A stretch of DNA of 39,574 nucleotides, taken from Oscillospiraceae bacterium (GTDB lineage Bacteria > Bacillota > Clostridia > Oscillospirales > UBA929). The position numbers and the translations under genes were made by a program. Below, one piece after another: positions 22,245 through 30,049 of this stretch (the first letter of the stretch is position 1; each line of letters begins with the position of its first letter). Below the pieces are notes generated by a model. The model did no database searches, was not told the DNA's origin, and saw nothing but the letters and a program-made list of their open reading frames with translations. The DNA is taken from positions 1-39,574 of the forward strand of contig JAIRUW010000011.1 of the NCBI GenBank assembly GCA_031254195.1. Reading direction: 5' to 3'.

Positions 22245-22253
22245 TGCTATAAT
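22245..22253 (+). promoter_or_regulatory. Extended -10 promoter of the KdpD-like kinase gene
   Basis: TGCTATAAT is a TGn-extended -10 (TATAAT at 22248-22253), about 50 bp before the GTG start. The upstream TTGACA (22231-22236) is only 11 bp away and out of phase for a -35. Confidence 0.55.
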
Positions 22254-22301
22254 CGTAATCATAGCCTTGGCGTACCGCCGGACAGGGGGGACAGCGACGG
22301 C

Positions 22302-23390
22302 GTGAACAGAATTGTGGATATTGTGTACAGGGATTACGCCGTACGCGGGAATGTCAAGCGCTTCCTGCTGATGGCGGCGCTTCTCACGGCGGCCACGGTT
22401 CTTGGTTTTGTCTTTTTTGCGGCTGATTTCCCGGAACCGGACATTGCGCTGGTTTACATATTGGCGGTGCTGATCATCGCGTGGCTGACCCACAGTTATG
22501 TATTCAGCTTCTTTGCCACGCTGCTTGCCACGTTCGCCTATAATTTCTTTTTCACTGATCCCTATTTTAACTTCAGGGTATACGACAGCAGTCTATTCAC
22601 AACATTCATCACCATGTCCATCGCGGCGTTCATCGCCTGTACGCTTACTTTGCAGGCAAGGCGGAGCACGCTGGTGACAAAGCAGAAAGAGGGGGAGGTC
22701 GAAAAAGAGCGGTACCGGGCGAACCTCCTGCGGGGCATATCGCACGACATCCGTACCCCGCTCTCGGCCATCCTGGGCGCGACCGAAATGCTGGAGGGGA
22801 TGACGGAACCGGACGATCCGCGCCGCAAGCTGATATTGGAAATGCACAGCGAGGTGAAATGGCTGCGTTCGCTGGTGGAAAACATCCTCCACCTTACCCG
22901 CCTCCAGGACGGCGCGTTACCGCTCCAAAAACAGCCGGAAGCGGTGGAAGAGGTCGTAGGGAGCGCGGTCCGTCACATCTCTCAGCGGCATAGCGTCACC
23001 GTCCGTATGCCGGATGAGCTGCTGCTCGTGCCGATGGACGCGAAGCTGATCCAGCAGGTCCTTATCAACCTTTTGGACAATGCCGCCCGTTACACCGCGC
23101 CGGAAGACGAAATCTGCATCACCGTGGACAGGAAAGACGCGTTTGTACGGATTACCGTATCGGACGAGGGCGTGGGCATACCGGACAATGACTTGCCGCG
23201 CCTTTTTCAAACCTTTTTCTCAACGCATGACAAGCATACCGGCTCCGAACACGGTATCGGGCTGGGGCTCTCCCTATGCGAAACGATCGTGAAGGCCCAC
23301 GGCGGGGAGATTTCCGCGCGCAACCGGACCGACAGGAGAGGGGCCGAGTTTGTCTTCACATTGCCGATGGAGGATGGAAAAGATGGCTGA
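22302..23390 (+). CDS. Sensor histidine kinase, shortened KdpD type (DUF4118)
   Basis: A membrane sensor kinase of 362 residues. Four hydrophobic segments (about 21-43, 47-62, 66-83 and 98-117) form a DUF4118 module; FAYNFFFTDPYFNFRVYD is the characteristic KdpD loop. The catalytic part has the H-box ISHDIRTPL (His-148), N-box NLLDNAARY, G1 DEGVGIPDND and G2 GIGLGLSLC. It lacks the roughly 380-residue N-terminal KdpD and UspA-like regions of full KdpD, so the membrane module alone must sense. GTG 22302 follows a G-run 11 nt upstream. The response regulator start overlaps its end by 8 bp. No kdpFABC genes are in the window, so the target is open. Confidence 0.93.
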   Translation: MNRIVDIVYRDYAVRGNVKRFLLMAALLTAATVLGFVFFAADFPEPDIALVYILAVLIIAWLTHSYVFSFFATLLATFAYNFFFTDPYFNFRVYDSSLFTTFITMSIAAFIACTLTLQARRSTLVTKQKEGEVEKERYRANLLRGISHDIRTPLSAILGATEMLEGMTEPDDPRRKLILEMHSEVKWLRSLVENILHLTRLQDGALPLQKQPEAVEEVVGSAVRHISQRHSVTVRMPDELLLVPMDAKLIQQVLINLLDNAARYTAPEDEICITVDRKDAFVRITVSDEGVGIPDNDLPRLFQTFFSTHDKHTGSEHGIGLGLSLCETIVKAHGGEISARNRTDRRGAEFVFTLPMEDGKDG

Positions 23391-24081
23391 TTTCAGCGGG
23401 AATGTCCTTGTTGTTGAGGACGACAGGCAAATATCCAAATTCGTTTGCTACACACTAAAAAACGAAGGGATTTCCTGCGACGCCGCGTTCACGGGGCAGG
23501 ACGCGCTGGGGCGGCTCGTTTCGGAGCCGTTTGACGTTATGCTTCTTGATCTGGGCCTGCCGGACATGGACGGCACCGAGGTCATTCAGAAGGTGCGCGA
23601 GTGGTCGGAGATCCCGATCATCGTCGTATCGGCGCGGGATCAGGATAAAGACAAGGTGGGCGCGTTGGACAGCGGCGCGGACGACTACCTGACAAAGCCG
23701 TTTTCCGCGGCGGAGCTGATGGCGCGGGTGCGGGTCGCCGCGCGGCATCTGCGCAAGCTGGGTGAACGCGCCGCGCAAATGCCCTCGTCCGTGGGGGGAC
23801 TGCAAATCAATTTTGAAAAGCGGCTGGTCTATCTGGACGGCGCGGAAATGCGCACCACGCCAATGGAATACCGCCTGCTTGCCCTTTTCTTCAAAAACAT
23901 CGGCAAAGTCTTAACAACCTCCCACATAATCAAGGAAATCTGGGGCGTCGGGTATGGCAACGACACGCAAGCATTGCGGGCGCTGATGGCGGCACTGCGG
24001 CGGAAAATTGAAAAGACCCCGGCCACGCCCCGTTATATCATAACTGAAATCGGCGTCGGGTATAGGCTGGTAGACGAGTAA
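23383..24081 (+). CDS. OmpR/KdpE-family response regulator
   Basis: The 232-residue partner of the preceding kinase. The receiver (about 8-120) has acidic EDD (12-14), phospho-acceptor Asp-56 (LLDLGLP), switch Ser-83 and Lys-105. The C-terminal winged helix (about 132-230) is of the OmpR/PhoB type, with TPMEYRLLALFFKNIGKVLT and the ending ITEIGVGYRLVDE, as in KdpE. The start ATG 23383 has GGAGG 9 nt upstream; a longer in-frame start at 23350 lacks this support. Regulators of this class bind direct repeats of about 10-11 bp, and such repeats begin 2 bp after its stop codon (24083-24134). It probably activates the promoter there, which is inference. Confidence 0.95.
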   Translation: MADFSGNVLVVEDDRQISKFVCYTLKNEGISCDAAFTGQDALGRLVSEPFDVMLLDLGLPDMDGTEVIQKVREWSEIPIIVVSARDQDKDKVGALDSGADDYLTKPFSAAELMARVRVAARHLRKLGERAAQMPSSVGGLQINFEKRLVYLDGAEMRTTPMEYRLLALFFKNIGKVLTTSHIIKEIWGVGYGNDTQALRALMAALRRKIEKTPATPRYIITEIGVGYRLVDE

Positions 24082-24082
24082 A

Positions 24083-24149
24083 TTTCTCACAGCTTTCTCA
24101 CAGCCCCCGCCGGATTTTCACACACAGCTCACACCGGCCATGCTACACT
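24083..24149 (+). promoter_or_regulatory. Probable response-regulator-activated promoter with tandem repeats
   Basis: TTTCTCACAGC occurs twice in perfect tandem (24083-24093 and 24094-24104). Two more TCACAC units start at 24118 and 24129, again 11 bp apart. The last ends 9 bp before TACACT (24144-24149), a plausible -10 without a normal -35. This is the usual geometry of PhoB/OmpR-family activated promoters. It would serve the secreted protein gene at 24376, or a short transcript. Confidence 0.55.
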
Positions 24150-24191
24150 GTAAATGGATACGACATTCCTCCTTGAAGCCATTTACTCCAA

Positions 24192-24287
24192 TCTGTCATT
24201 CTGGGCAGCCGGTGGCGCCAAAAGACCACAGCGGATTGTATGATGAAAGAAGGGTATAGGGTATGTAAGCAAGCTCAGGATGACAGA
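24192..24287. repeat. MITE-like palindromic element
   Basis: The terminal arms TCTGTCATTCTGGGC (24192-24206) and GCTCAGGATGACAGA (24273-24287) are inverted and can pair over all 15 positions in RNA with two G-U pairs; 13 of 15 match in DNA. The core motif TGTCATTCTG resembles ends of short non-coding interspersed repeats that I recall from many bacterial genomes. The 66 bp between the arms hold no gene. With the promoter repeats it fills most of the 294-bp gap at 24082-24375. Confidence 0.45.
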
Positions 24288-24375
24288 GGCGGATGTGATG
24301 GCGTTTTCTCAGATTACCGGGAATCAGCCTCCCGTGTTGATATTGTATAAACCAAACGAAAGGAAGGGCTGCTCT

Positions 24376-25623
24376 ATGAGAAAAAGAATATGCGCGGCGG
24401 CTCTTGCCGTGACATTGGCGCTCCTCTTTGCCGTCCCGCCCACAGTGGCCAGTTCCCCGCCTTTATACGGGGACAGCGGCAATAAGGACAAACTCAATAT
24501 ATCCGGGTTCTCTACACTGATCGATGTCTCCTATCAGGTTTCCGGCCGTCATAAAGCGGATCCGTCCAGCGAAACCGTCCAATACTACAAATCATACGCG
24601 GTCACGGAGAACGGCAAGGAGGCCTTGCGTTGGAAGGAGATTAAAGCCGCCGACCTGACGATTTGGTTGGAATGGGACATTTCCAAGATTATCAGGAAGC
24701 CCGGCCGCCTCATTCTTTCCTCCGCCGAAGCTGCCAAAAATACGGCTAAAAGCGTCAGCGAGTGCTTAGACGCTGACGCCGACGGAGATATTGGATACGC
24801 GGTGTACACGATAACCGGCGCCGCCCCGAACCCGGCCGCGATACCCTCCAGCCGGATTATCTATAGCAATGCCGACGCCTTTATTGATATAGGCGCCGAC
24901 AGCGAGTGGTCAAAAGACGGCCATACATGGTATCCCGCCAGCAATAACGGCCCCAATGGGGAAGATACGGCAAGCAAATGGTGCGGGGTGCGGCTTTCGT
25001 CCGCGCGTCAGACCATTTATGTTCGCGGGCGGGCGTCGGCGGACGACGCGAGCAATATCACGCTCCCCTCTCAAAAATCCGTCAGGGTCAATATCCCCGC
25101 CATGCCCAAAGCGCCAAAGGTGAGGATCTATGCCTCGCAGGCACTGCTTTCCGCCAGGGCCGGCCTGGAGATATCCAATGACGGGTACACATGGGCTCTG
25201 ATGACCGAAAATACCCTCCCGCTCGGCGTTGTAACCAACCTCCCGGCGTCCGGCGGCACAGGCACCGTACCGATCGATCTCGGCGATAAATCCGATGTAT
25301 ATATCCGCGTCCCGGCGGGCAACGGACGGCCCCATTCGGAAGCCTTTGAAACCAATATCCGTATCAGCGACACCGGTGCCGTCACCGATGAGGATTTCAG
25401 TGTCGCGCCTAAACAGGTCATTTTGGTGGACAACGCGGTCGTGATAGAGGCGTTTATGGGCAACAAGTGGCGAAAGGTCAAAAAGATTTCCGCTTCGGAT
25501 ATTCCAGAAACCGGTTTGAAAGTCCGCAGAGCGGGCACAAAAGAGCGCCTGCCGGGGCCGGAACGCGTCCTCAGGCTGATCTCCTTCGGCGGGTATAAAA
25601 TCATATCCGTTACCGAGACATAA
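24376..25623 (+). CDS. Secreted protein of unknown function
   Basis: A 415-residue exported protein with a Sec signal peptide: MRKR start, hydrophobic core AAALAVTLALLFAVPP and a probable cleavage site after VASS or nearby (about residue 26). No lipobox, sortase motif or C-terminal anchor is seen. The mature part is rich in Ser, Asp, Gly and Thr, with several beta-strand-like stretches and the repeated pattern W-S-x-DG-x-T-W (SEWSKDGHTWYP, later LEISNDGYTWALM), which suggests tandem beta-sandwich repeats. The SD is GGAAGGG before ATG 24376; an in-frame ATG at 24280 has no SD and would bury the signal peptide. It lies downstream of the putative response-regulator site. No family is recognised. 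Confidence 0.75.
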   Translation: MRKRICAAALAVTLALLFAVPPTVASSPPLYGDSGNKDKLNISGFSTLIDVSYQVSGRHKADPSSETVQYYKSYAVTENGKEALRWKEIKAADLTIWLEWDISKIIRKPGRLILSSAEAAKNTAKSVSECLDADADGDIGYAVYTITGAAPNPAAIPSSRIIYSNADAFIDIGADSEWSKDGHTWYPASNNGPNGEDTASKWCGVRLSSARQTIYVRGRASADDASNITLPSQKSVRVNIPAMPKAPKVRIYASQALLSARAGLEISNDGYTWALMTENTLPLGVVTNLPASGGTGTVPIDLGDKSDVYIRVPAGNGRPHSEAFETNIRISDTGAVTDEDFSVAPKQVILVDNAVVIEAFMGNKWRKVKKISASDIPETGLKVRRAGTKERLPGPERVLRLISFGGYKIISVTET

Positions 25624-25644
25624 GCGCACGGGGAATCATTCCAA

Positions 25645-25665
25645 TAGCCGCCTAGGAGGCGGCTA
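25645..25665. terminator. Hairpin after the secreted protein gene
   Basis: TAGCCGCCT / AGGCGGCTA with a 3-nt loop AGG, a 9-bp perfect stem. No T-run follows, so it is a weak terminator at best. It shares the TAGCCGCC core with the lexA-side terminator. Confidence 0.45.
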
Positions 25666-25714
25666 AATGCGTGGGAGTAGCGGCGAGTGCCGTGAACATA
25701 AATGGAGGGAACCT

Positions 25715-26656
25715 ATGAGAGGATATGACTATACGGCCGGAAAAGCGTTTGAAGCGGAGCTTCCGGCAATGGAAGGCAACCCGCGAATCGCTTTCATCTG
25801 CAATCCCCATGATGTACACAGCCTTATGGATATATATGGTTGGGATGAGGATACCGTGGATGAGTGCGTCAATTTGGACGAGACTGTACGCTACACAAGC
25901 TACGATCGTTATGATTTTATCAGCCTGATTTACGCGGAAGACGATAAAGAGGATATATCACAGCGAGAGGTAAATATCTTTTTCTCAAAAGACTATCTGG
26001 CCCTCGTCCTGCCGGAAAACGCCGACCCCCGCCTATCCAAGTTAGCCAACGGGCTGGTTGCGGCGTTTCCGTCGGCGGCCGCACGCCCGGACCCTCTCGC
26101 GTATCTCTACTACTGGATTTTCGACAGCCTCGCGGTGGATTTTTCGGATATGCTGGAAGGGCTGGAGGATAAAATAGAGGCGCTGTTGGCGATGATTGAA
26201 AGGAAGCCAGGCAAGGAGCAGAGCTTGGAGATAGGGCAGCTTCGCAAGATGGCGTACACTTATAAAAAGCTGCTGCGCTCGCTTTCCTACATTGGCGGGC
26301 AGATCCTGGTGGATGAGAACCATCTGCTGGACGACAGTCAGGAGAGGTATTTCCGCAATATACATATGCGCCTCATTAAACTATATGACTTCGCGGATAG
26401 CCTCTATGGTCTTTCAAATGAGTTGATCCACACATATGACAGCAAATTCTCGGCAAAGATGAACGAAACGATCAACAAACTGACGGTCATCACGTTGCTT
26501 TTTGGGATACTGACGGTTATCGCAGGTATATACGGCATGAATTTCACCTATATGCCGGAGCTGGATTGGCGTTTCGGCTATCCTGCCACGCTGGGCCTGA
26601 TGGCTGCGGTGGGGATTGTTATCTACATTGTCCTGAAAAAGAAAAAATGGTTATGA
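25715..26656 (+). CDS. CorA-family magnesium/divalent cation transporter
   Basis: A 313-residue inner-membrane channel-like transporter for Mg2+ (or Co2+/Ni2+/Zn2+). An acidic cytosolic N-terminal domain and a long helical stalk (about 140-245) lead to two C-terminal membrane helices (about 248-270 and 284-305). The selectivity motif is YGMNF at the end of TM1, and the C-terminus is strongly basic (KKKKWL). The motif continues GMNFTYMPELDW, the form common in Clostridia. ATG 25715 is preferred because GGAGGG lies 5 nt upstream; an in-frame ATG at 25667 has no SD. It appears to be a single-gene unit. The family is certain; ion preference is not. Confidence 0.93.
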   Translation: MRGYDYTAGKAFEAELPAMEGNPRIAFICNPHDVHSLMDIYGWDEDTVDECVNLDETVRYTSYDRYDFISLIYAEDDKEDISQREVNIFFSKDYLALVLPENADPRLSKLANGLVAAFPSAAARPDPLAYLYYWIFDSLAVDFSDMLEGLEDKIEALLAMIERKPGKEQSLEIGQLRKMAYTYKKLLRSLSYIGGQILVDENHLLDDSQERYFRNIHMRLIKLYDFADSLYGLSNELIHTYDSKFSAKMNETINKLTVITLLFGILTVIAGIYGMNFTYMPELDWRFGYPATLGLMAAVGIVIYIVLKKKKWL

Positions 26657-26681
26657 GGATCCTCTTTGCAGAATTTTTGTC

Positions 26682-26710
26682 TTGCAATTTCCAAATGGCT
26701 CTGTTATAAT
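26682..26710 (+). promoter_or_regulatory. rpmB promoter
   Basis: TTGCAA (26682-26687), 17-bp spacer, TATAAT (26705-26710). Confidence 0.8.
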
Positions 26711-26756
26711 AAACGGGCTGTTTGAAAGAGTATTTACGATGGAAAGGATGTCCCAT

Positions 26757-26945
26757 ATGGCCAAATGCAGTATTTGCGATAAAGGCGTCAGCTTCGGCAT
26801 CGCGGTGTCGCACTCCCACAGGCGCTCCAACCGTACATGGAAGCCCAATGTCAAGCGCGTCAAAGCGGTGGTGGACGGCTCCCCTAAGCACATCTACGCC
26901 TGCACGCGCTGCCTGCGCTCGGGCAGAGTTACCCGCGCGGTATAA
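26757..26945 (+). CDS. rpmB: Large ribosomal subunit protein bL28
   Basis: A 62-residue ribosomal protein of the 50S subunit. It matches bL28 from the start (MAKCSICDKGVSFGIAVSHS) through SNRTWKPNVKRVK to the end. It is a zinc-ribbon form, with CSIC at 4-7 and CTRC near 50-53. ATG 26757 is set by homology and AAAGGATG upstream. The gene stands alone between a consensus promoter and a strong terminator, as is usual in Clostridia. Confidence 0.97.
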   Translation: MAKCSICDKGVSFGIAVSHSHRRSNRTWKPNVKRVKAVVDGSPKHIYACTRCLRSGRVTRAV

Positions 26946-26959
26946 ACCGTCCCGTACAC

Positions 26960-26991
26960 AAAAAGTCCCCCTTAAACGGGGGGACTTTTTT
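26960..26991. terminator. Bidirectional terminator between rpmB and the RHH gene
   Basis: AAAAAGTCCCCC / GGGGGACTTTTT stem, loop about 6 nt, with a T-run on the plus strand and an A-run giving a T-run on the minus strand. It also ends the minus-strand RHH gene, whose stop codon overlaps it. Confidence 0.9.
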
Positions 26992-27166
26992 AGTCCTCAT
27001 CTATAACAATCTCGCCGTGTTTTTGCTCATATTCAAGCACACATATTTTGCACAAGTGCTCCATGAGGTTGCTTGCGCTCCGCGTTTCATGCTTGGCAAT
27101 CAGCTTTATCTTTTTCAATAAACCATCATCTAAATGAAAGTTAAACGGAGTCTTGTTGGTAGGCAT
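26990..27166 (-). CDS. Small ribbon-helix-helix-like protein
   Basis: A 58-residue protein with the outline of an Arc/MetJ-type fold: short strand TPFNFHLDD, then two helices (GLLKKIKLIAKHETRSASN, LMEHLCKICVLEYEQKHGEI) and an acidic tail IVIDED. Such proteins bind DNA as dimers and often act as repressors or antitoxins, but no toxin gene adjoins it. ATG 27166 with AAAGGGG 7 nt upstream is chosen over an in-frame start at 27205. The target is unknown. Confidence 0.75.
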   Translation of the reverse strand: MPTNKTPFNFHLDDGLLKKIKLIAKHETRSASNLMEHLCKICVLEYEQKHGEIVIDED

Positions 27167-27230
27167 GATGTTTCCCCTTTCTGCATTAAACACTGAAACC
27201 CGCATGTATCGGGATAAGCCGGCGGCGGTC

Positions 27231-27929
27231 CTAATCTTTATACCCGCCCAATTCTGCCGCGATTACAATCACAAAGCAAATCAGGAACACCCACACGGCG
27301 ATGCCTAAAAAGATGCCCACACTGCCATACAGCGCGTCATATCTGGAGAAATACCGCATGTAGATTTCAAATCCGCGGGAAACCAGAAGCCAGCCGGCGG
27401 TGGCCAGCGCGGCCATCCACGCGGCGCGGGCGGGTTTTGACGGCACACCCGGCGTCAGTGTGTAGAGGGCAAGCAGCAACAGGAAAATCGCGCCGCCCAC
27501 TACAAACGCCAGTATCCAACGGTCGGCGGCGAGGAAGGCGATGGTGAACGAAAGCACTGCCAAAAAACCCAGCGTAAATAGAATCGCCAGCCCCCGCGCC
27601 CTAAAAAACGGAAGCCTTTGCCCGCTATAAGCCTGGCCCACACCCCGCATCAGCGCCAAAACGCCCGAGGAGGACGCCCACAGCGCGCCCAGCGCCCAAA
27701 GGGGGTTGGCAAACGGCGAGGGGCTGCTTATGTCCGCCATGAGCAACAGCAAATCGTCTGGCAGGAAGCCTTCCAAGACGCTCAGCCCCCATCCGGCGTA
27801 AGCGAGCGCCCAGTCGGCGAGCATGGCGAGCGGGAAGAGGGCGAGCAGGAAAAAAAACGCCGTTTTGGCGGCGGTCCCTACCACATCGTCCTCATTGACA
27901 TGCCGGATAAAACGGAGTATCCCTTTCAT
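27231..27929 (-). CDS. YihY/BrkB-family membrane protein
   Basis: A 232-residue integral membrane protein with about six hydrophobic segments. Family hallmarks are the N-terminal HVNEDDVVGTAAKTAFFFLL stretch followed by ALFPLAMLADW, a central ALWASSSGVLALMRGVGQAY and the C-terminal YDALYGSVGIFLGIAVWVFL motif. The family was once called RNase BN or virulence factor BrkB; its true function is undefined. The start ATG 27929 overlaps the prmA stop (ATGA), with AAGGAG within prmA. It is the last gene of the rpsO-pnp-M16-prmA run. At 232 residues it is shorter than typical members (about 280-320). Confidence 0.88.
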   Translation of the reverse strand: MKGILRFIRHVNEDDVVGTAAKTAFFFLLALFPLAMLADWALAYAGWGLSVLEGFLPDDLLLLMADISSPSPFANPLWALGALWASSSGVLALMRGVGQAYSGQRLPFFRARGLAILFTLGFLAVLSFTIAFLAADRWILAFVVGGAIFLLLLALYTLTPGVPSKPARAAWMAALATAGWLLVSRGFEIYMRYFSRYDALYGSVGIFLGIAVWVFLICFVIVIAAELGGYKD

Positions 27930-28762
27930 GGCTCCTTGCAAGCAAACTGCACGGCGGCCCAGCCGTCCTCAACGCGGACGCATTGCGTCGTCAGCCCCGC
28001 CGCGTTGGCGGCGGACAGCACATCGTCCAAGCGCCCCTCGATGATCCCCGACGCCACCCAGAGGGCGCCGTCTGTCATGGACGGCGCGATGACCGGCGCG
28101 AGCATGATGATAATGTCCGCAATAATATTTGAGAACACAATGTCAAAACCGCCCGCCGATTCCCGCAGACTATCGTCTGATATAAAATCACCCGCAAAGG
28201 TTGTAAAACGGGCTTCCACGCCGTTTAGACGGGCGTTTTTTTCAGCGATCCTTGCCGCGTGCGGGTCGATGTCCACGCCGACGGCGCCGCCCGCGCCCAA
28301 GAGCAGGGCGCACAGCCCCAATATCCCGCTGCCGCAGCCTACGTCCAGTACGCGTTTGACCGCCAGATCGAGCGTTTCCAGCAGTTCAAGGCAAAGGCGG
28401 GTGGAGGCGTGCAGGCCGGTCCCGAACGCCATGCCGGGGTCGTTGAGGTAAACCATCCGGTTCCCGGGGCTTTCCAAGGGCTGCCACACCGGCTGGATGA
28501 GCAGCCTTTCTCCAATGGGTGTGGGCTTATAATATTGCTTCCAGGCGTCAGACCATTCCTCCTCGCGCCGCTCCCGCACCGTCAACGGCGGGCAAAGGCG
28601 GCGCAGGCGGCCGAGGTTCTCCGTGTCTCCGGTAGGCAGATAGAGGATGACGCTGATGTCCTCGATTTGAAAGCTCTCAAACCCTTCCGCCACCAACCGG
28701 GCGCATACATCGTCAACCGATTCCGGCGTTACGGGCAGTGTGACTTCTAACCATTGGGACAT
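27926..28762 (-). CDS. prmA: Ribosomal protein L11 methyltransferase PrmA
   Basis: A SAM-dependent methyltransferase of 278 residues that methylates ribosomal protein L11. An N-terminal substrate-recognition domain (about 1-95) is followed by a Rossmann methyltransferase fold: GMAFGTGLHASTRLCLELLE, SAM motif I VLDVGCGSGILGL, acidic loop VGVDIDPHA and the SNIIADII catalytic-loop segment. The SD is AGGGG before ATG 28762; the first 16 bp overlap the M16 protease gene, and the stop overlaps the next start. In many Clostridia prmA lies beside dnaJ or rsmE; here it follows a protease. Confidence 0.95.
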   Translation of the reverse strand: MSQWLEVTLPVTPESVDDVCARLVAEGFESFQIEDISVILYLPTGDTENLGRLRRLCPPLTVRERREEEWSDAWKQYYKPTPIGERLLIQPVWQPLESPGNRMVYLNDPGMAFGTGLHASTRLCLELLETLDLAVKRVLDVGCGSGILGLCALLLGAGGAVGVDIDPHAARIAEKNARLNGVEARFTTFAGDFISDDSLRESAGGFDIVFSNIIADIIIMLAPVIAPSMTDGALWVASGIIEGRLDDVLSAANAAGLTTQCVRVEDGWAAVQFACKEP

Positions 28763-30003
28763 AGCAATCCCCTGTACACGCTCTCATCCTCCGGCTTGCC
28801 GACGACCGACAGGCTGACTTTGGAAAAATCATAGATCCGCGCGGCCAGCTCCATCACGCCTTCCCGCGTCACCGCGTCGATCCGCTTGATGATCTCGTCC
28901 GGCTCCAGCGTGTTGCCGTAAAACAAAGTGGCGTCGCCCAGCGCGGAAGAGCGTTGTACGGTGGATTCAATTGCCATCAGGGTGTTGGCTTTGAGCTGTT
29001 CCCTCGAACGCGTCAGCTCTACGTCGGTCGGCCCCTCCTTGACGAATGTCTCCACAACTTTGCGCGTCAGCTCCAGCGCCTGTTTCTCTGTCTCCCGCCC
29101 CAGCGCAAGGTAGACCCCGGCAACGCCGGTGCCGCGGTGCTTCGCGCCGTAGGAATAGACGGAGTAGCACAGCCCGTTTTCTTCACGGACGGTCTGGAAC
29201 AGCCGGGAGGACATCCCCGCTCCTAAAATCGACGTTAAGACACTGTCGGTGTAATGCAGCTCTCTGCCCCGCGGCAAGCCGGGGAAGCCGAGGCAAAGGT
29301 GATTTTGCTCAATCGCCTTTTCACAGAGGCAAAAGGCGGGGGTATAGTGGCAGGGGGTCAGCGGCGGGCAATCCGACGGCGCCATCGTCCCTAAAATCCG
29401 TTCAATCGCCTCTAAATCGGACGGGGCGTAATGCCCGGCCAGCGAAACGACAATGTCACAAGGGCGGTAATGGAGGTTTTTATAGTCCAGCATTTGCCTG
29501 GAGGTCATGCCGGCCAGTGTCTCCGGCGTGCCCAGCACCGTCCCGCCGAGCGGCAAATCCTTGTAAACCGACGCGAACAGGTTTTGGTAGACCAGATCCT
29601 CAGGCTGGTCCTCATACATGGCAATCTCCTCAACGATGACGCCCCGCTCCAGCTCCCAGTCCTCTTGGTCAAAGCGCGGGTTGAAGAAAATATCGCTTAG
29701 AAAGTCGATGGCCGAAGGCAGGTGGCTGTCCAGCGCGTGGGCGTAAAAACAGGTGCTCTCCTTGGTGGTATAGGCGTTGACCCGCCCGCCGATGGCGTCT
29801 ATCTCGGCGGCCAGCTCGGCGGCGGACCGGGTCTGCGTCCCTTTGAACACCATATGCTCAATGGCGTGCGAAGCGCCGCCCATCCCGGCGGGTTCGTGGC
29901 GGGAGCCGTGCCCCACCCAAAAGCCGACGGCGGCGCTGCGGACATGAGGCATATACTCATGGACGATACGCGCCCCATTCGGCAGAGTTTTGGTCTCTAT
30001 CAT
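28747..30003 (-). CDS. M16-family zinc metallopeptidase (YmxG/PqqL-like)
   Basis: A 418-residue inverzincin peptidase. The zinc site is the inverted motif HAIEH (His-46, Glu-49, His-50), with the distal ligand in VIVEEIAMYED (Glu-125/126). The two-lobe M16 architecture of about 200 residues each is complete, with the C-terminal QTVREENGLCYSVYSYGA substrate-binding segment containing the expected R and Y. The M16 gene next to pnp is a conserved Firmicutes arrangement (ymxG/mlpA in Bacillus), where the product affects protein turnover or protease regulation. ATG 30003 has AGGGGG 7 nt upstream; an in-frame start at 30048 lacks it. It is cytoplasmic, with no signal peptide. Confidence 0.95.
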   Translation of the reverse strand: MIETKTLPNGARIVHEYMPHVRSAAVGFWVGHGSRHEPAGMGGASHAIEHMVFKGTQTRSAAELAAEIDAIGGRVNAYTTKESTCFYAHALDSHLPSAIDFLSDIFFNPRFDQEDWELERGVIVEEIAMYEDQPEDLVYQNLFASVYKDLPLGGTVLGTPETLAGMTSRQMLDYKNLHYRPCDIVVSLAGHYAPSDLEAIERILGTMAPSDCPPLTPCHYTPAFCLCEKAIEQNHLCLGFPGLPRGRELHYTDSVLTSILGAGMSSRLFQTVREENGLCYSVYSYGAKHRGTGVAGVYLALGRETEKQALELTRKVVETFVKEGPTDVELTRSREQLKANTLMAIESTVQRSSALGDATLFYGNTLEPDEIIKRIDAVTREGVMELAARIYDFSKVSLSVVGKPEDESVYRGLLCPNG

Positions 30004-30026
30004 ATTGTTTCCCCCTGAAAGGTAAA

Positions 30027-30043
30027 GGCCGCCGATGGCGGCC
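30027..30043 (-). other. Short hairpin between pnp and the M16 gene
   Basis: GGCCGCC / GGCGGCC with a 3-nt loop, followed on the minus strand by TTTACC. It may be a weak attenuator or an RNA-processing barrier between the two cistrons. Confidence 0.45.
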
Positions 30044-30049
30044 CTCACG

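Noticed and set aside
22231..22253. TTGACA plus TATAAT as a standard promoter for the KdpD-like gene
   Set aside because: The spacer is only 11 bp. The TGn-extended -10 alone is the better reading.
24083..24134. CRISPR array
   Set aside because: The repeat units are 11 bp, directly adjacent or 20 bp apart, without spacers of uniform length and without cas genes.
26990..27166. Antitoxin of a toxin-antitoxin pair
   Set aside because: The protein has an RHH-like outline, but no toxin-sized gene adjoins it on either side.
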